The position numbers and the translations under genes were made by a program. DNA of 64,000 nucleotides from Hydnum rufescens UP504 (Eukaryota > Basidiomycota > Agaricomycetes > Cantharellales > Hydnaceae). Every line of letters starts with the position of its first letter. Position 1 is the first letter of the stretch. Positions 33,348-46,086 of this stretch are shown here, piece by piece. Below the pieces are notes generated by a model. The model worked only from the letters and a program-made list of their open reading frames with translations. It had not been told where the DNA came from and did not search any database. The stretch covers positions 23,878 to 87,877 of the forward strand of contig MU129059.1 of NCBI GenBank assembly GCA_014904985.1, given 5' to 3'.

Positions 33348-36300
33348 ATGACCCTGGATCCTGGGCAACCCAGAACCTCCACAAATGACAGGAAAAGAAT
33401 AACAGCAGCAGTGGTAAGCACCTTTTCATGTACATTGTTATGCTCCCTCACTTCCTTTTGTAGCTGGGATCCCCACATGGGCCAGCTGAAGCAAGCTCCT
33501 TGGGTCACAGTGAGAAGCCACTGGCATCTGAGGTCTGTATTGATGGCTTTGCCTTCATATTTTCTGAAATAATGGATTTGATATATATCATTTGCAGGAT
33601 GCCCATGGGCCATGGAAAATTTGTAAGACACAGAAAGCTATTGACAGTCTTGCATACATTCAAGCCAAGGCTGCACTTCAGTGGGGCCAAGGCTCAAAGA
33701 CTTGGGGAAATTCATCTGCCACTAGAGTGTGGCCCATTGAAACTCAAGGACATGCAAGAGGCTGACAAGTCAGCAGACATGGAAGCAGACCAGACAGTGC
33801 ACACATGAATGGACATGATCACAACTCTGGATTGCCACACACCAGCAATGTCATGAACACATTGCCTCCTGGAAGCAATTCACTTGTGTTACCCCTTTTA
33901 GAAGCTGAACCAGTTAGTTCCACCACTATCAGTCATCCCTGATTCTAACCAGTTTCAATGTGGCAGATTTGCAGGGCCCACTCAGCCATGGCACTGTGCA
34001 GCCTTTGCAGCTCCCTTATGATCCTATACTTTCCACCCAATATGAAACTTACAATGGCAGGTCACCATGTAGTGATGAATGGCGTACATCACATTTACAG
34101 TATCTTCAGATCCTCCTCCACCACCTCCCAGATGCCAGTACCATTGCATCAGAGGATGATTACCTTGGGAGCACTATTTATACATCTTTTGATGATTGGC
34201 AACAAGCTCTGGGTACAGACAACTTTGGTGACTACCTTGTTGATGAACTTTATTTTGGCCCAGTATTTAAAGATGTCACTAAGCATGCCTTTGGAGACTG
34301 TTGTATTGCTGAAGCTGCAGTCACAAACTTCTCCAAGGAGACATTCAAAAATGTTTGTTGAGTCACTCACTCATTGTTTATCCATACTGCCCAGTCTATG
34401 GATGGGTCTGTATTCTGGGGAACTGGTGGTGCTGTAACAAAAATACCTGACATAATTCAATCAGCCTTTGCATACTGTCCTGTGCACCATGATCCAGGAC
34501 TAATCAATAAGGCTTTGGTTGATGTCATGAACATGGCCAAGCAGACATATGAGTGAAACAACAAGGAGGTATGTCTCTCAATATTCTTCTCCTGAAAGTG
34601 CTTGCTAAATCAATAATTCCTCATAGGTTCCCTCTCCATCATACAAAACCACTGATTCAACATCTTCCCCACTCATGGATTCAACAACATCCATGTCCAC
34701 TGATCCAGCAACTTTCCCACTTCCTGATTCAGCAGCTTCCTCATCCACTGATTCATCTTGCCCACTCAGTGATTCAACTTCTTTCCCAGCTCTTGATTCA
34801 ACATCTTCCCCACCTGTTGATTCAATGTCTTTCCCACTCACTGATTCAATGTCTTTCCCACTCACTGATTCAATGTCTTTCCCACTCACTGGTTCAATGT
34901 CATTTCCACTTGCTGATTCAGCACCTTCCCCACTCACTGATCCAATGCCTTCCTCACTTCCTGATCCAGCAACCTCCTTGTCTGCCAATTCAAGATCTTC
35001 CCCAATGTCTGCCCTGGCTGGAAATCCAATGTCCCTTGCAGCTGCTGGCCCTGCCATGCAAGTGGATGCTCCTAAGCTCATAATTCCCACACCTTCATTG
35101 ATCAAACCTTCTGCCACTTCAAATATTCATATTCCAAACTCTCTCCCATCTGTCTTTGTCCCTCCACCAACAACATTGATTACAAATCAAGGAGCACATG
35201 CCCCAGAACCTTGTACAATGGCAGAAGTAAATTTTCTCACCAAACTTGCTGAGGCTTCTATCAGTGACTCTGAGTTAGAGGATGGTGACAGTGAATCAGA
35301 GTTCCTCAAATCTGAATTTGAAGATGATGCTGATGAAATGTTTGATGATGTCAATGATGGAGGAAGTGACGTGGCACACAAGAGCTGGTCTCAACCAACA
35401 TGCTCTCAGAGATCAAAGCAGGGCCAAAAGGCCAAATGTGCCAACTCAAAGAAGGGTCGCACAACTGTCAATGTTCATGACCTTCAAGCTGAAGTCATGA
35501 ACCTTCAGGCCCAAGATGTCCTTGAAATGCAAATATGAGATGATGCTGTCCACCATGATAAGGTTCTAAATAATGGGCCATTCTCATTAGCCCAAAAGAA
35601 GGTTTCTCAGGCTCTGTGGGGACAATATGTGCAGGCCATAAATTGGCTGGCAAAAGATTGGGCTGTAAAGCCCTCAAGGATTTTTTCTGAAGGAGGTGTG
35701 GTCATGCCAGTCCCACCTCCCTGAAGTGAAAGCCTGTGGAATGCTTTCCTCCATTCTGAAAAGGACAAATGGCTACCAGACAGTATGGAACAAGTTGTTT
35801 ATGACAGCCTTTCTTGTGAGACTACACTAATTTAGCCCAATTGTAAGAGAACCCTTGGGTGATTGGAACTGTCAAATGAAGCAGGAATATAAAAATCTGT
35901 TCTGTGGTCTTGGTGATGACAAAATTGCCAAAAAGAAAGAGAGCCTTCTCAAAGCTCTACACAAGAAGAGGGGCAACTGGGACTTTGACCAAGCTGAGAA
36001 GGGTCAATGTGGGGCAATAATCGCTAGGAATGCAGAGATCTTGAAAAAGAAAGTACACACACTTGTGCACTGATCACAGCAATGAAGTCCTTGATGTGGT
36101 TCACAGGCACTCCACCTGCACACCTTCTCAAGCATAGCCCTCATGGCATTTCTTATTAATGAAGATTTGGGAGATGGGCACATGATGGCACAGAACTGCA
36201 CAATTACTGGATTGCCAGAACTCATGCAAGCCCTCAATCCTTTAGGTGGATATTCTCAAGTCACTTATTGATGTTGTACAAACTGCAAGGTATATTATTT

Positions 36301-36770
36301 TCTGTTTCCTCTTAGACAGAATAGCAGCTAAGTCAATATCAAATCAAGCCATGTAAACAAGGCTACAGGCACATTTGAAACCTCCCAGGTCATTGAGGAA
36401 CAGAAGTGCAAGGCTTTGCTGAACCAAGATACTGCCCATGCCACTTTATCATTTTTCATGAAACCAATATTGGGTATGTATAATAGATGTTTGTTTTCCA
36501 CATTGGTTCCCCTATTTAGCACATAACTATTTGCAGAACCACATGGCATTGGTTCCCAGAACACCCAGAAAGGTGCTACCTGGGTGTTCCCAGGGAAGCA
36601 GCTTGGAATCAAACTGTGCTCCAAGAAATTTACCATGATGAATTGGCCCGATGAACTGCCAGTCCTTACACCTGAACGATCTGAGTACTCAAAGGAAGAC
36701 TTGGTCCCATTTATCAAAAATAGTGCCTTTGGTTCAACATGCAATTTGCATGTTCAGAAGTGGAACTCTT
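33348..36770 (+). pseudogene. Degenerate multi-exon gene of an unnamed basidiomycete family
   Basis: The start ATG is at 33348 (MTLDPGQPRTSTNDRKR). Introns at 33414-33463 and 33533-33597 keep phase, as does one at 34569-34626; another is likely near 35795-35830. Landmarks: KAIDSLAYIQAKAALQWGQ, a region with SFDDWQQALGTDNFGDYL, a Ser/Pro-rich linker with repeated DSMSFPLT, an acidic segment, then SLAQKKVSQALWGQYVQAIN and SESLWNAF, and a C-terminal NWPDELPVLTP region. I associate the SLWNxF and NWPxGVPxP style with a widespread unnamed Agaricomycete family often found near transposons. TGA codons at 33763, 34359, 34554, about 35536 and 35722 fall at likely arginines, and there is a frameshift near 33930. 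The 3' end is approximate. Confidence 0.5.
34793..34930 (+). repeat. 24-bp tandem repeat encoding DSMSFPLT
   Basis: About five units of GATTCAATGTCTTTCCCACT plus four bases lie inside the linker of the gene above, in frame. Confidence 0.8.
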
Positions 36771-37019
36771 GTGCATCTTTTATTATCTTACCCTTATAGT
36801 TATTGATATACCTGGGATTATATTGCAGCTAGCAAGTATTCTGGTGATGAAGACAATTACCCGCTGATTGAAAACAGGCAAGGGGATGTTCTTCTGCACG
36901 TCTGTGATCTTAAAAGATGGACTTCTGTAAAATGTGGAGCACATAAATGAGACCAAGTAGCCAAGAAACCTTCTCATTCTGACCCCAATCTTTCTGGTGA
37001 TGGCTCTACTCACTTGAGG

Positions 37020-37250
37020 TCTCATCAGTGCATTTGCCATCATTCTCATTCTCATTCTTGTTCATGCTCTCAGTCCTATCATGATACCAATTGTCATTCT
37101 CATTCATGCTCTCAGTCCTATCGCAATACTAATCATCATTCTCATTCATGCTCACAGTCCTTTCGCAATACCATCATCGCTCTCATTCCCACTCCTGTTC
37201 CCATTCCACTCCCATTCTTGATCCCATCATTGTTCTCAGTCCCATCATCA
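37020..37250 (+). repeat. CATTCTCATTC-type degenerate tandem repeat
   Basis: Imperfect units of about 42 bp containing CATTCTCATTCATGCTC and CAGTCCTATCGCAATAC. The open frame across them (His/Ser/Cys-rich) is a by-product of the repeat. Confidence 0.7.
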
Positions 37251-37329
37251 TTCTAATGTGCAATCATGGTCCCAACCCTGAGGCAACCCAAGTAGGGCAG
37301 AGGTGCCCACTCAAAGAGCTCAACCGCAA

Positions 37330-38200
37330 CCACAACCATGACTACAGCACAAGGATCCTCCAGCAAATACCACTATCTCAGCTTCGGGTGCTGCTGGCCC
37401 ATCACTAATCCAATCATCTGAATCCACATACTCAGAGCCAAGAGATAGAGGAAAGATACAGGTATTGGACATGGATGGACATATACCCTCTGCAATGGTG
37501 TCTAAGACATCAGCTAGTGTATCTCCAGAAGGTAGCATTGCAGACAGCACTTGGACACTGCACTCAGAGGCAACAATGACAACTGCAACAGTGAAGTCAT
37601 CTTCATCCAAAAAATCATCATCTTCTGGTCATTTGCAAGGTTTGCAAACCACAGCTCAAGGCATGTCATCAATCATAGAGGATGAAGAGATGGACACTGG
37701 CCATCATTATCCCCACCATACAAATAAGGATCCTATCTATCATGAGGCTGGTCAACCCCATGCTGAGCCAAAGTTGACTCAATTCCAGCCCATCTATCAT
37801 ACCTCAACAACCAATCATGGCCCTTCTGATGTTTACTGTTCACCATCACCAACTTGTCAATATTGAACTCCACACTCTCCATCTTGATCATTGAAGTTCT
37901 CTCCTGGGTATCCACCATGTCATTCACCATTACCTATGGCCCCTGGCCCAAATTCATGCCCTGATCCTGATATCAACCCCTCTGCATTGGACAGCTGTGA
38001 TAACCCCAAGATGGATCTACCATATCGTAAGGAGGCTATTCTTACAAATGCCTGATACATAGCAGATGAAGGTCCAGTTACACATGGAAGATCAAACTCA
38101 CATTCATTCTATGGTGCTGATAGGGCACAACATGACAAGGTCTATGACTTTGGCCCCAAATTCATCACAGGTCTCATGAACCCTCCCACTGGCACCATGA
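37330..38200 (+). other. Coding-like remnant, unassigned
   Basis: A plus-strand strip of about 133 codons (37465-37866) with Ser/Thr-rich sequence continues, past a stop, into SALDSCDNPKMDLPYRKEAI and DFGPKFITGLMNPPTG. No family recognised. It could be further exons of the upstream gene or a separate broken gene. Confidence 0.25.
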
Positions 38201-38671
38201 GCCCCTCATCATGATCCTCATGAACCATCTCATCCTGAATCTCTCGATCCATCTCATTGTGATCCTCGAGAACCATATTATCCCAATTCTCATGATCTGT
38301 CTCATTGTGATACTCACAATCCATCCAGGCCATGCTATAGTATGGATATATCAAACATGGTATGGTACCATGTTTAATTCATATATCAAACCTGGTAACT
38401 ACCACCTGTGGTAACTTACCATCCCTGATATATCAGGATATATCAATACTGCTGGTATCCCAAAATGGCTCAACAGCATCATTCCCTCCCTTGTCACTGT
38501 CTATATAAATATTAATTTCCTTATTGGGAATTCCCATATTGGGAATTCCCATATCAAGAATTCCCATATCAAGATTCAATATAATAATGAACTTGTATTT
38601 TTTTGGTGCACCCACAACTTAAGAGTAGCAAAACTAAGCTATGTAATGATGGATGAAAGGCAGAGAGATAG

Positions 38672-40114
38672 CTACTTCCTATGCAATGTCAGCATGTGGC
38701 CAAGTACCCACGAGACTTCTTTCATGGCTGCAGTCCACCGTTTAGTCTCTTTCACATTATGTAGACTTGCATTCCTCCACCATGCCAAAGCCATGACATG
38801 TAGGAGCAAACCATTATTACCTCCAATGCACAATATAGACCAATCTCCTTGACCATTTGAAGGGAGAAATTCATTGCTATTGGGCTTCTTAACCCTCCAA
38901 GTTGGCTGGCAGGCTGCCCACCATTCATGCCATTTATCACTGTATGCCTTCAATCCTTTGGCATCAGATAGATTGGGCATCCAAGTGAGGCTTTGAGCAT
39001 GCTTGACCCAATTGTGGATAGCAATTGGATGGTTTTTGGAAGTGAGCCTGGATGGCGACTGTTCAAGTATATAAGTCAAATCAGTATTAAATCAATGATT
39101 ACAGTGAATGTGCACATAATACATTCTCTTCAGAATTGGCAAGATCTTCCTCAAGTGAGGCCCAATTGGCAAGGAGGATACCCCAGTGCTTTGAGGCCAC
39201 CAGCGAATCTGCATGTTCCAAATGCTGAGCATACCAGCTCTCTTCAGCACCCGGAGTCTTTGCAGCATCTATGGATGATTTTTTGCTAACAGCAACAGTG
39301 GCCAGTGACTTAGGAATACTACAATCCGGTCTCTTATGCTCTGTAGAGTCTTGCAACAATAGGACTGCAGGGTCTCACAATGATGGAGCCATAGAGTCCT
39401 GCAACAACAGGGCTGTGGAGTCTTGCAACAAAGGGACTGTCAAGTCTTGCAATGACAGGGCTGTATAGTCTCACAATGACAGGGCTGTTGAGTCTCATTG
39501 CAATGAAGGGACTGTAGAGTCTCGCAATGATGGGGCTGCAGAGTCTCACAATGACAGGGTGGTTGAGTCTCGCCACAATGAAGGGACTGTAGAGTCTCAC
39601 AATGATGGGGCTGTAGAGTCTTGTAGTGATGGGACTATAGCCTCTTGCAATGATGGGACTGTAGAGTCTCACAACAATGGGATGACAGAGTCTTGTGACA
39701 ACAGGATTGCAGAGTCTTGCAATGATGAGACAGCAGGGTTGGGTAAGGTTTCAATAACTGTGTGCTTTTTTGAATGAGGGGGGGACTGTGTTCCTGACAC
39801 TCTGGATGTGCGTGCCTTACGCTTGGCACCATAGCATCACTGATTATTTTCAGGATGTGGTGGAGCTCCTGTACCATGTGTGACATGGGAATCAGAATGC
39901 TGAGAAACAAAAGGGGGGTTGAGGGGTCAGAAGCTTCCAAAAGAGGCATTCCCAATGAGGAAATCCCTGTGGTTCCTGGCAACTTGGGGTCAGTTGCTGA
40001 CAATGACAATGTTTTCTGCATCAACAACAGCACTTTGGTCTTAGACAAGAAACCAGTGGCAAGGTGGGGACTCATGGAACCCCATACAGCTGGTGTAGGG
40101 GAGCAGGAAACCAC
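38672..40114 (-). pseudogene. Degenerate gene of the 'WW-QP-W' basidiomycete family (copy W1)
   Basis: The C-terminal exon (39058-38672) reads WVKHAQSLTWMP, then EWWAACQPTWR, DWSILCIGGNNGLL and MALAWW, ending near WVLGHM. The preceding exon (39359-39123) has SWYAQHLEHADSLVASKHWG and LLANWASLEEDL. The two join across a GT..AG intron (39059-39122). Further upstream the frame passes a 24-bp repeat coding Leu-Gln/Arg-Asp-Ser-Thr-type octets with many TGA codons where other units have arginine. I recognise this layout (rigid SWF/WW-QP-W region following a low-complexity N terminus) as a common unnamed Agaricomycete family often near transposons. The 5' limit is approximate. A second copy is at 61291-63681. 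Confidence 0.55.
39340..39745 (-). repeat. 24-bp tandem array inside W1
   Basis: About 16 degenerate units of the type GACTGTAGAGTCTCGCAATG plus four bases. The unit is a multiple of three, so all frames are partly open. Confidence 0.85.
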
Positions 40115-40489
40115 ACACGAATAATGATTGAAGGTGACACATTCACCCTTGCTGTTGTGGTCACTGCTGTCAGAGTCCTCATTGTCAGCACCACCATCAT
40201 CAGCATCATGATCCTTGTCCTCAAGGTCATTTTCAGTGCTGAACTCCTTGGCCTTGTGACTGGGTGGTAAAGTATTGGTGGAGAGGGTTGAGGAATGAGA
40301 ATGATCTCAAGATGAAATTGGACTCAGATTGCAGGCATCAGGCACAGACGCAGTAGCTGCACCATCAGCAGCAGCCTCCAGCAGTGCCACCTCTGGAGTC
40401 AATGATTTTGCCAGCATTGGGGATTGTGAGTCCCAGATGTCTTGAGCTGTTGAAGGGTTTTATTAGTGAATTGTCATAGAGTCAATGAA

Positions 40490-41535
40490 GACCATGTATG
40501 AAAGACTTGATTCACAAACTCAATGAATTTGGGCATTACAACATTGGCAAAAATGTTGTGCACATAGCTGCTGAAGTCAAGCAGGTGATCACTGGAGATC
40601 TCTCCTTTATGAATACTAGAGCACCATAAATATGGTTAGGAAATTTGACCTGATGTACAGATATCACAATACAAACAGGCTGGTTACTATTTCACCTTTG
40701 GAAGCAGGCAAGGGTCCTCCAACAATGATGGAGATTGCAAATCTGGTATGCTCAGTGACAACAGTGGCCACCTGCTGCAGGTATGGATATATGTGATTGA
40801 TAGCACTGTAAAAATTTCATTAAGCCATGAGTAGAGAATTATTAATTGCTGAGGGCTTACTTTTGGAATTGTTCTGGAGACTGTGAGCCAACCAGTTGAA
40901 CTCAGTTGTACTCAGCCATCGCTTCCTTGTATTGTGCCTCACACACATTTTGGATCTTTGCATGAACTTCATCTGACTCCTTCTCCCACATTTCTTTGGT
41001 CAAGGCCTGTGACAACAACAACGAAACCTTGCTGAAAAGCTTGTTTTTGGGTCCCATTTTGCCCTTGTCTTGGGCCAGCATTCAGCGACTAGTGGGCAGA
41101 TTTTTGACTTATAATATATTGATGAATAGACATGCTCGATTTGGGGCATTTTTGGCTTCACCTTTGCAGCTGGTTTAACTTTCTGCACCATGAGAAGATT
41201 GGTGGGATTGACAGTAGGGAAAGGATTGTGAGTAATGGTCTTTGAGTTTGATGTGTTTAAGTCATCATATTTGGCTGCAAACCAGCAGGCCAGAGACTGT
41301 AAATAGTCAATATGACTCAGTAAAATTTCCACTACTCGAAACAGAGCACAAACATACATACCTCTTTTCTAAGAATAATGGCCTTATTCTTTTTTAATAT
41401 ACCCTCCTCATCCACAGGCTCGATAAAAACCATCATTGCATCAGGCTCAACTTTAATGTCAAGGCTCCAGTGATATGTCTCAAACCAGCAGTGATAGATA
41501 TTCTCAAGAAATGAAACCTTAGTTTTTGTGACCAC
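40490..41535 (-). pseudogene. Degenerate multi-exon gene, unnamed basidiomycete family
   Basis: Minus-strand exons read in order: FETYHWSLDIKVEPDAMMVF; LACWFAAKYDDLNTSNSKT with NPFPTVNP; SSIYYKSKICPLVAECWP; QALTKEMWEKESDEVHAKI ending EYN[stop]VQLVGSQSPEQFQ; HIYPYLQQVATVVTEHTRF; and a terminal piece HLLDFSSYVHNIFANVVMP. The WFN...NPF, EMWxxESxE and SPEQxQ...YLQ succession matches a family I know only as predicted Agaricomycete proteins with transposon-rich surroundings. At least one TGA replaces a likely arginine. Exon boundaries are approximate. Confidence 0.45.
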
Positions 41536-41861
41536 AGCAGCCCAGTATGATGGTCCACATTCATGGAGCCAATTTAATCAGCTGGTATCCTCAGCCCATG
41601 GACAAGGTGCCATGGTGAAATGAGTGGAGATGTGAGATCAAATGTGGTTATTTCCATCCATCCACATTCAAGGCACATGCAATGTTGTTCAATGAAGTTG
41701 GTCTCCAGGACACATGCACTATGGTGGTCAATGTACCGATTCCAAATACTAATGATATCCCAGTGGTACCACCACTCAGTTGTAAGTAAAAAGCCATCTC
41801 ATTATGATTCAGTCCACTAACTGCACACCATTTCTTTACAGTATCCACCCAAATTTCTCTG

Positions 41862-42290
41862 CTTAGCCAGGTGATTTCTGAACTCACTGCTGCTATAGAG
41901 ACGATGAATCTGTCCCTTGAGATGGCAACTCCTATTCCCCCATCACTTTCCATGATTAATGGCACACCCATTCCTGATGTCATACCCCCCACTGAGCCCA
42001 ACGAGGAGCCTATGGCTGGACCCAGCATCAGGCCCATGGCCCAGTGTATGATGAATTTCACCAATTCTGTGGCTATCCCTAGTCCTGCACTGATTCCCCC
42101 TTCAAGTCCCCAACCAAATGCTGGTGGCATAATTGGGTCACAACCTGCAGTATTGCTCACAAATCTGCCAATGTCTCAAGAGACTATGGAAGCATCTTTG
42201 GGTAGGCACTGGTACCTTGTCATGAAAGGCTTGCAAACTGGAGTATTCCACTCATGGTGCATATGAGAATGCCATCCATTTTACTCAACT
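41862..42290 (+). pseudogene. Remnant with viroplasmin / RNase H1 N-terminal-like motif
   Basis: A plus-strand strip rich in Pro, Ile and Ser (MNLSLEMATPIPPSLS) leads to RHWYLVMKGLQTGVFHSW. That string resembles the start of the RNase H1 N-terminal (caulimovirus viroplasmin-like) fold, WYVVxxGxxPGVYxSW. A likely further exon (YENAIHFTQ) follows. The second half of the fold is not visible, so this is a fragment. It lies antisense to and just beyond the gene above and may come from another broken locus. Confidence 0.35.
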
Positions 42291-43244
42291 TGACTTAATG
42301 CAATACACAGGGAAACAATGTCACCACTTGTGATTGGCATGTTGCATTCTGTCTATTATCGTGTCCCAAGTGCAGCAGTTGGATGGATTAGATATGGGAA
42401 TGCACTTCAGGGCAGACATGTAGAAGTAATTTCTCCTTATATTAGACCTTTTACTTCCCATGTGCTTGTTTCCTGATTACAACAATAATGAATCCCCATG
42501 TGTGAGATGTGAAATTGAAGGCATTTGACCCCAAGGTCTAAATTCTTCTTCAAATCACTCTCAAATGACACTGGTCTGTACTATTTTGGGTGCTATTTGG
42601 GGATTTCATGAAAATTTGAGGACTGTGATATCCCCTACTGTACCACTTCAAGTTGATAAGGAAATCTATTTTTCAGAAACTGCCTTCTGAACCCTGATAA
42701 AGTTTGGAGGGCATTTCTGGGTCAGAAAAAGTTGCTGTGACATGTGACCAAAGCTACAGTTGAAGGATATCCTATGAGTAAACCATAATAAATTACTTTG
42801 GTCTGTGATAGGATTCCTAGTGAATCTGCAGAGCTTTGGCCTGAATTTAGTGGGATTACTTAGACTGCTCTCTACCTATTATGCAGCAGCTCACTCCTAT
42901 TATCTTATGCCGGCCCAGCTTCATAGGAGTCCCAATTTCCTATTTGAGGGTGATTAAATTAATGTATTGCCTCATATTTATGGTCACCCATAAATCCTTT
43001 ACAGCAATACATTCTGTCTCATCCATATATCTATGGACAGCCGATGAATGGTGGTGAGCAGGGATTAGTAGAGTGGAATCAAATTTCATTGGTATATCAT
43101 GGGATTCTCTGTGAAAATTTCTTTTGACCACCACCAGCATCATCGTCGCTTGCTTCTTCCATGCCTCCTCAGCCTTTCCTCTTTCCTCACCATTGGCTTA
43201 GCTTGGTCTTCATTGTCTTGTCTGTTCTGCTTCTTACCTATTCT
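42291..43244. other. No gene seen
   Basis: AT-leaning sequence with only short, unsupported open frames on both strands. Confidence 0.4.
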
Positions 43245-43915
43245 GCACCTTGCCTGGTCTATACCTTGCCTGTCTCCATGTTGAGTGTTCTACACTGCAC
43301 CTAGTAAGTCCATTGTTAAGAATCTCTATCCCATTCTGACTACCCTTTGCCTGTTCTACACCTTGCCCAGTAAGTCCATTGTCTAGAATCTCTATCCTGT
43401 TCTGACTACCCCTCAGCCATTCTACACCTCACTTAGTTAGTCCATCATGAAGAATCTCTATCCTGTTCTGAGTACACCTTGCCTGTTATAACCTTGTGTA
43501 GTAAGTCCATTGCCTAGAATCTCCATCCTGTTCTGACTAACTCTTGCCCATTCTGTGCCTTGCCTAGTCAGTCCATTGTGGGGAATCTCTACCCCATTTT
43601 GATGACCCCTTGCCTGTTCTACACCTCACCTAGTAAGTCCACTGTGAAGAATCTCTATCCTGTTCTGACTATGCCTCGCCTGTCCTACACCTTGCCTAGC
43701 AAGTCCATCATCTAGAATTTGTGTCTCATTCTGATTGCTCCTCACCTGTCTACACATTGCATAGTAAGTCCATGTGAAAATCTCTCTATATTGTTCTGAC
43801 TAGACCTCATCTGCTTGACACTCCACCCAGTCCATACCTCACCTGTCTACATGTTGCACACCCCCAATCTTGCCTTGTAAGTCCAATGCAGATAATCTCT
43901 ATCCTGTTCGGATGA
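43245..43915. repeat. Minisatellite of about 70-bp units
   Basis: About nine degenerate head-to-tail units share AGTAAGTCCATTGT, AGAATCTCTATCCTGTTCTG, and GCCTGTTCTACACCTTGCC in that order. Confidence 0.85.
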
Positions 43916-44699
43916 TGGGGTTGGATAGGCTACTATGTCTGGCCATGTCACGGTCTTCTGTTTGATTCAAGCTTCATGAGTATGCTTCAAATATTATTTT
44001 CTTAGTGAGCATGGTACTGATCCAATTAAGAGGGATCAAACCTGCAGATCTCATAGTCTTGTAGTGGAGTAGTATCTAGTATAGAATCAGAGCCTGTAGC
44101 AAGGCCTTAGGTCCAGGATGGGGACATTGGGCTGAGGTGGATCCCTTGCTGAGGGGGAACCTATGACTTAGGAAAGTGAGAGTCCCTAGGGACATGCCAT
44201 ATTGATAGCCCCCTGGTAAGGGGGTTACATGTCTGCCAGGCTCCTGGTTGTCATTGGAGGCTTGCTTAACTATACAGGAGCCAGATGTGTTGGCACTTAT
44301 CTGCTACTCTGCAGGGCCTTTGCTAAGGGGGGGGGGTGATATCTTGCAGATACTATACTGCTCTATACCACTCTGCACAGCCCCTGCTAGGGGGGCAGGG
44401 GTGATATATTATCCTGTAGATACTGTTATGTATGATTTGTATGCCTAGGGTAGGAATGGATCTTGTTTTTGCACTGCCACTACCCAAGTTGTGATGATTC
44501 GTTCAGACTACATGTTCTTACCTTGCTCAAGACCTCTACATGCCATGAGGTAGACCTAAGTCTAACCCACTTGTTCTTGCCAAACCAGATACCATTACAA
44601 CTCATGTTGTGATCTCTACCACCAGTTCCAGGACACATACCCCACAAGTTGTCTGACCTTTTCAGCAGTCTCAGTTCCCTTCTGTGCCTCTTGACACAC
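43916..44699. other. No gene seen; possible 5' leader of KDZ3
   Basis: Contains short repeated fragments (GCTAAGGGGG / GCTAGGGGGG with GGTGATAT near 44320 and 44395) but no convincing exon. The stretch could belong to the KDZ3 element upstream of its first visible exon. Confidence 0.3.
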
Positions 44700-46086
44700 C
44701 ATCCTGGGCACCAGGCAGTATTCATATTGAGGATTATGACCCCAGTAATGGTAATCACCACCTCATTGGCAAAACCAAGAAGACATCTGGAAATAAGTGT
44801 TATACCGCTGCTGTGAGTACTGCAGAAGTTTAGTGGTAGATCCCTTCACTGAGGGCACATAACAGGATGATCCACTGCTTGAGTGGACGTATGTTCGGGA
44901 TGAATTTCTCGACATGCTTCTATGATATGATGGGTGGGGTGACTCACTGCTTGTCAGTGGATGTCCATCCTGCCAATTACCTGGCATCAGTGGGATGTAT
45001 CAATGTGTTGAGTGCTTCAATCACAACATGGTCTGCAAAGACTGTTGTCTCCAATGACACCATCATCTCCCACTGCATCACATAAATGTATGTTGATTTA
45101 TAGTTGCTTCATCAGTGACAGTGCTTACTCTCTACACATTTTAGGTATGGAATGGTAGATTTTTTGAATGTACCTCACTTGCTGCCATGGGCCTCAAAGT
45201 CTATCTTGGCCATACAAACTGTCCAATGACAAAAGAGCCATCATTGTTCACCATCATTCACACCAATGGCATCCATTGTGTGAATGTACTCCTCTGCGGC
45301 TGTGGTGCCACCATTCACCCATGGTACCAACTTCTGTGCTGCAGCTGGTATCCAGCCACAATTCATCAGCCACAAACATGCATGACATTCATTGTATTGA
45401 ACCACTTCCACCTCCTAACACTTCAATATAAACTCTCAGCAACCCATTTCATCACTGCTCTTGTGCGTGAGATGGACAATATGGGCTTGATGTCTGTGAA
45501 AGTACGTTCTTCACATTCCTAACTAGACCTTACACTTATATCTGTATTCCAAGGATCGATATGTCAGTTTCCTGCAAATGTCATGTGAATGGCATCATTT
45601 GATGATGCTCAAAAGAGCAGGGCATGGCCATGAAGACTCTGGGGTCAAAGGGATGCAGCTAGGTGAGCTTGCAGTCCTCTGCCCAGCTTGTCCACACCCT
45701 GAGATCAATCTGCCAAGGGGTTGGGAATCCAGTCCCCCTTCAGATTCATGAGTGATGGGATTCAGAAGTTCAGGATGATTTGATGCTTATATCCTTGAAA
45801 TTTTTAGGTTTATCTATCATCTTCACATTGCAGCCAATGCCAATTTCCACATGAAAAATTGTTTCAAACCCAGAAAATGCATTGATGCCAGCCTAGGGAC
45901 AGGGTTGGCCTACTTTGTTGAAGACTATGAATACAAGACATTCCTTCTAGGTTATGTCTCTGAGAAGGATGTAAGTTTGTAGCTTCTCATGTATAGTGTT
46001 GACAAGGCTGATCTGATCTATTCATTAGATCTCAACATGTAGTGGGCTTGCTGCTCCAGACCTTGCCAATACCAGGAAGTCAACAG
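44700..46086 (+). pseudogene. KDZ transposase with CxC2 cluster (KDZ3), truncated
   Basis: The N-terminal half of a KDZ transposase. Reading through TGA codons, it has LEWTYVRDEFLDMLL, then the CxC2 zinc-type cluster (CPSC, then CVEC, then CKDCC, then HHLPLHHI), WNGRFFECTSL, MGLKVYLGHTNCP, FTIIHTNGIHCVNV and FHLLTLQYKLSATHF. The transposase start follows: LAVLCPACPHPEINLPRGW, IDANFHLKNCFKPRK and TCSGLAALDLANTRKST. Several introns and at least three TGA-for-Arg sites (for example LQ[R]HHHLPLHH) are present. The gene is cut exactly at 46087 by repeat A copy 3 and does not continue on the far side. It differs from KDZ1 and KDZ2, which carry the CxC1-type leader. Confidence 0.8.

Noticed and set aside
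44248..44448. Small open frame with GGGGGG-containing repeats
   Set aside because: No splice context or similarity; it spans a short duplicated non-coding segment.
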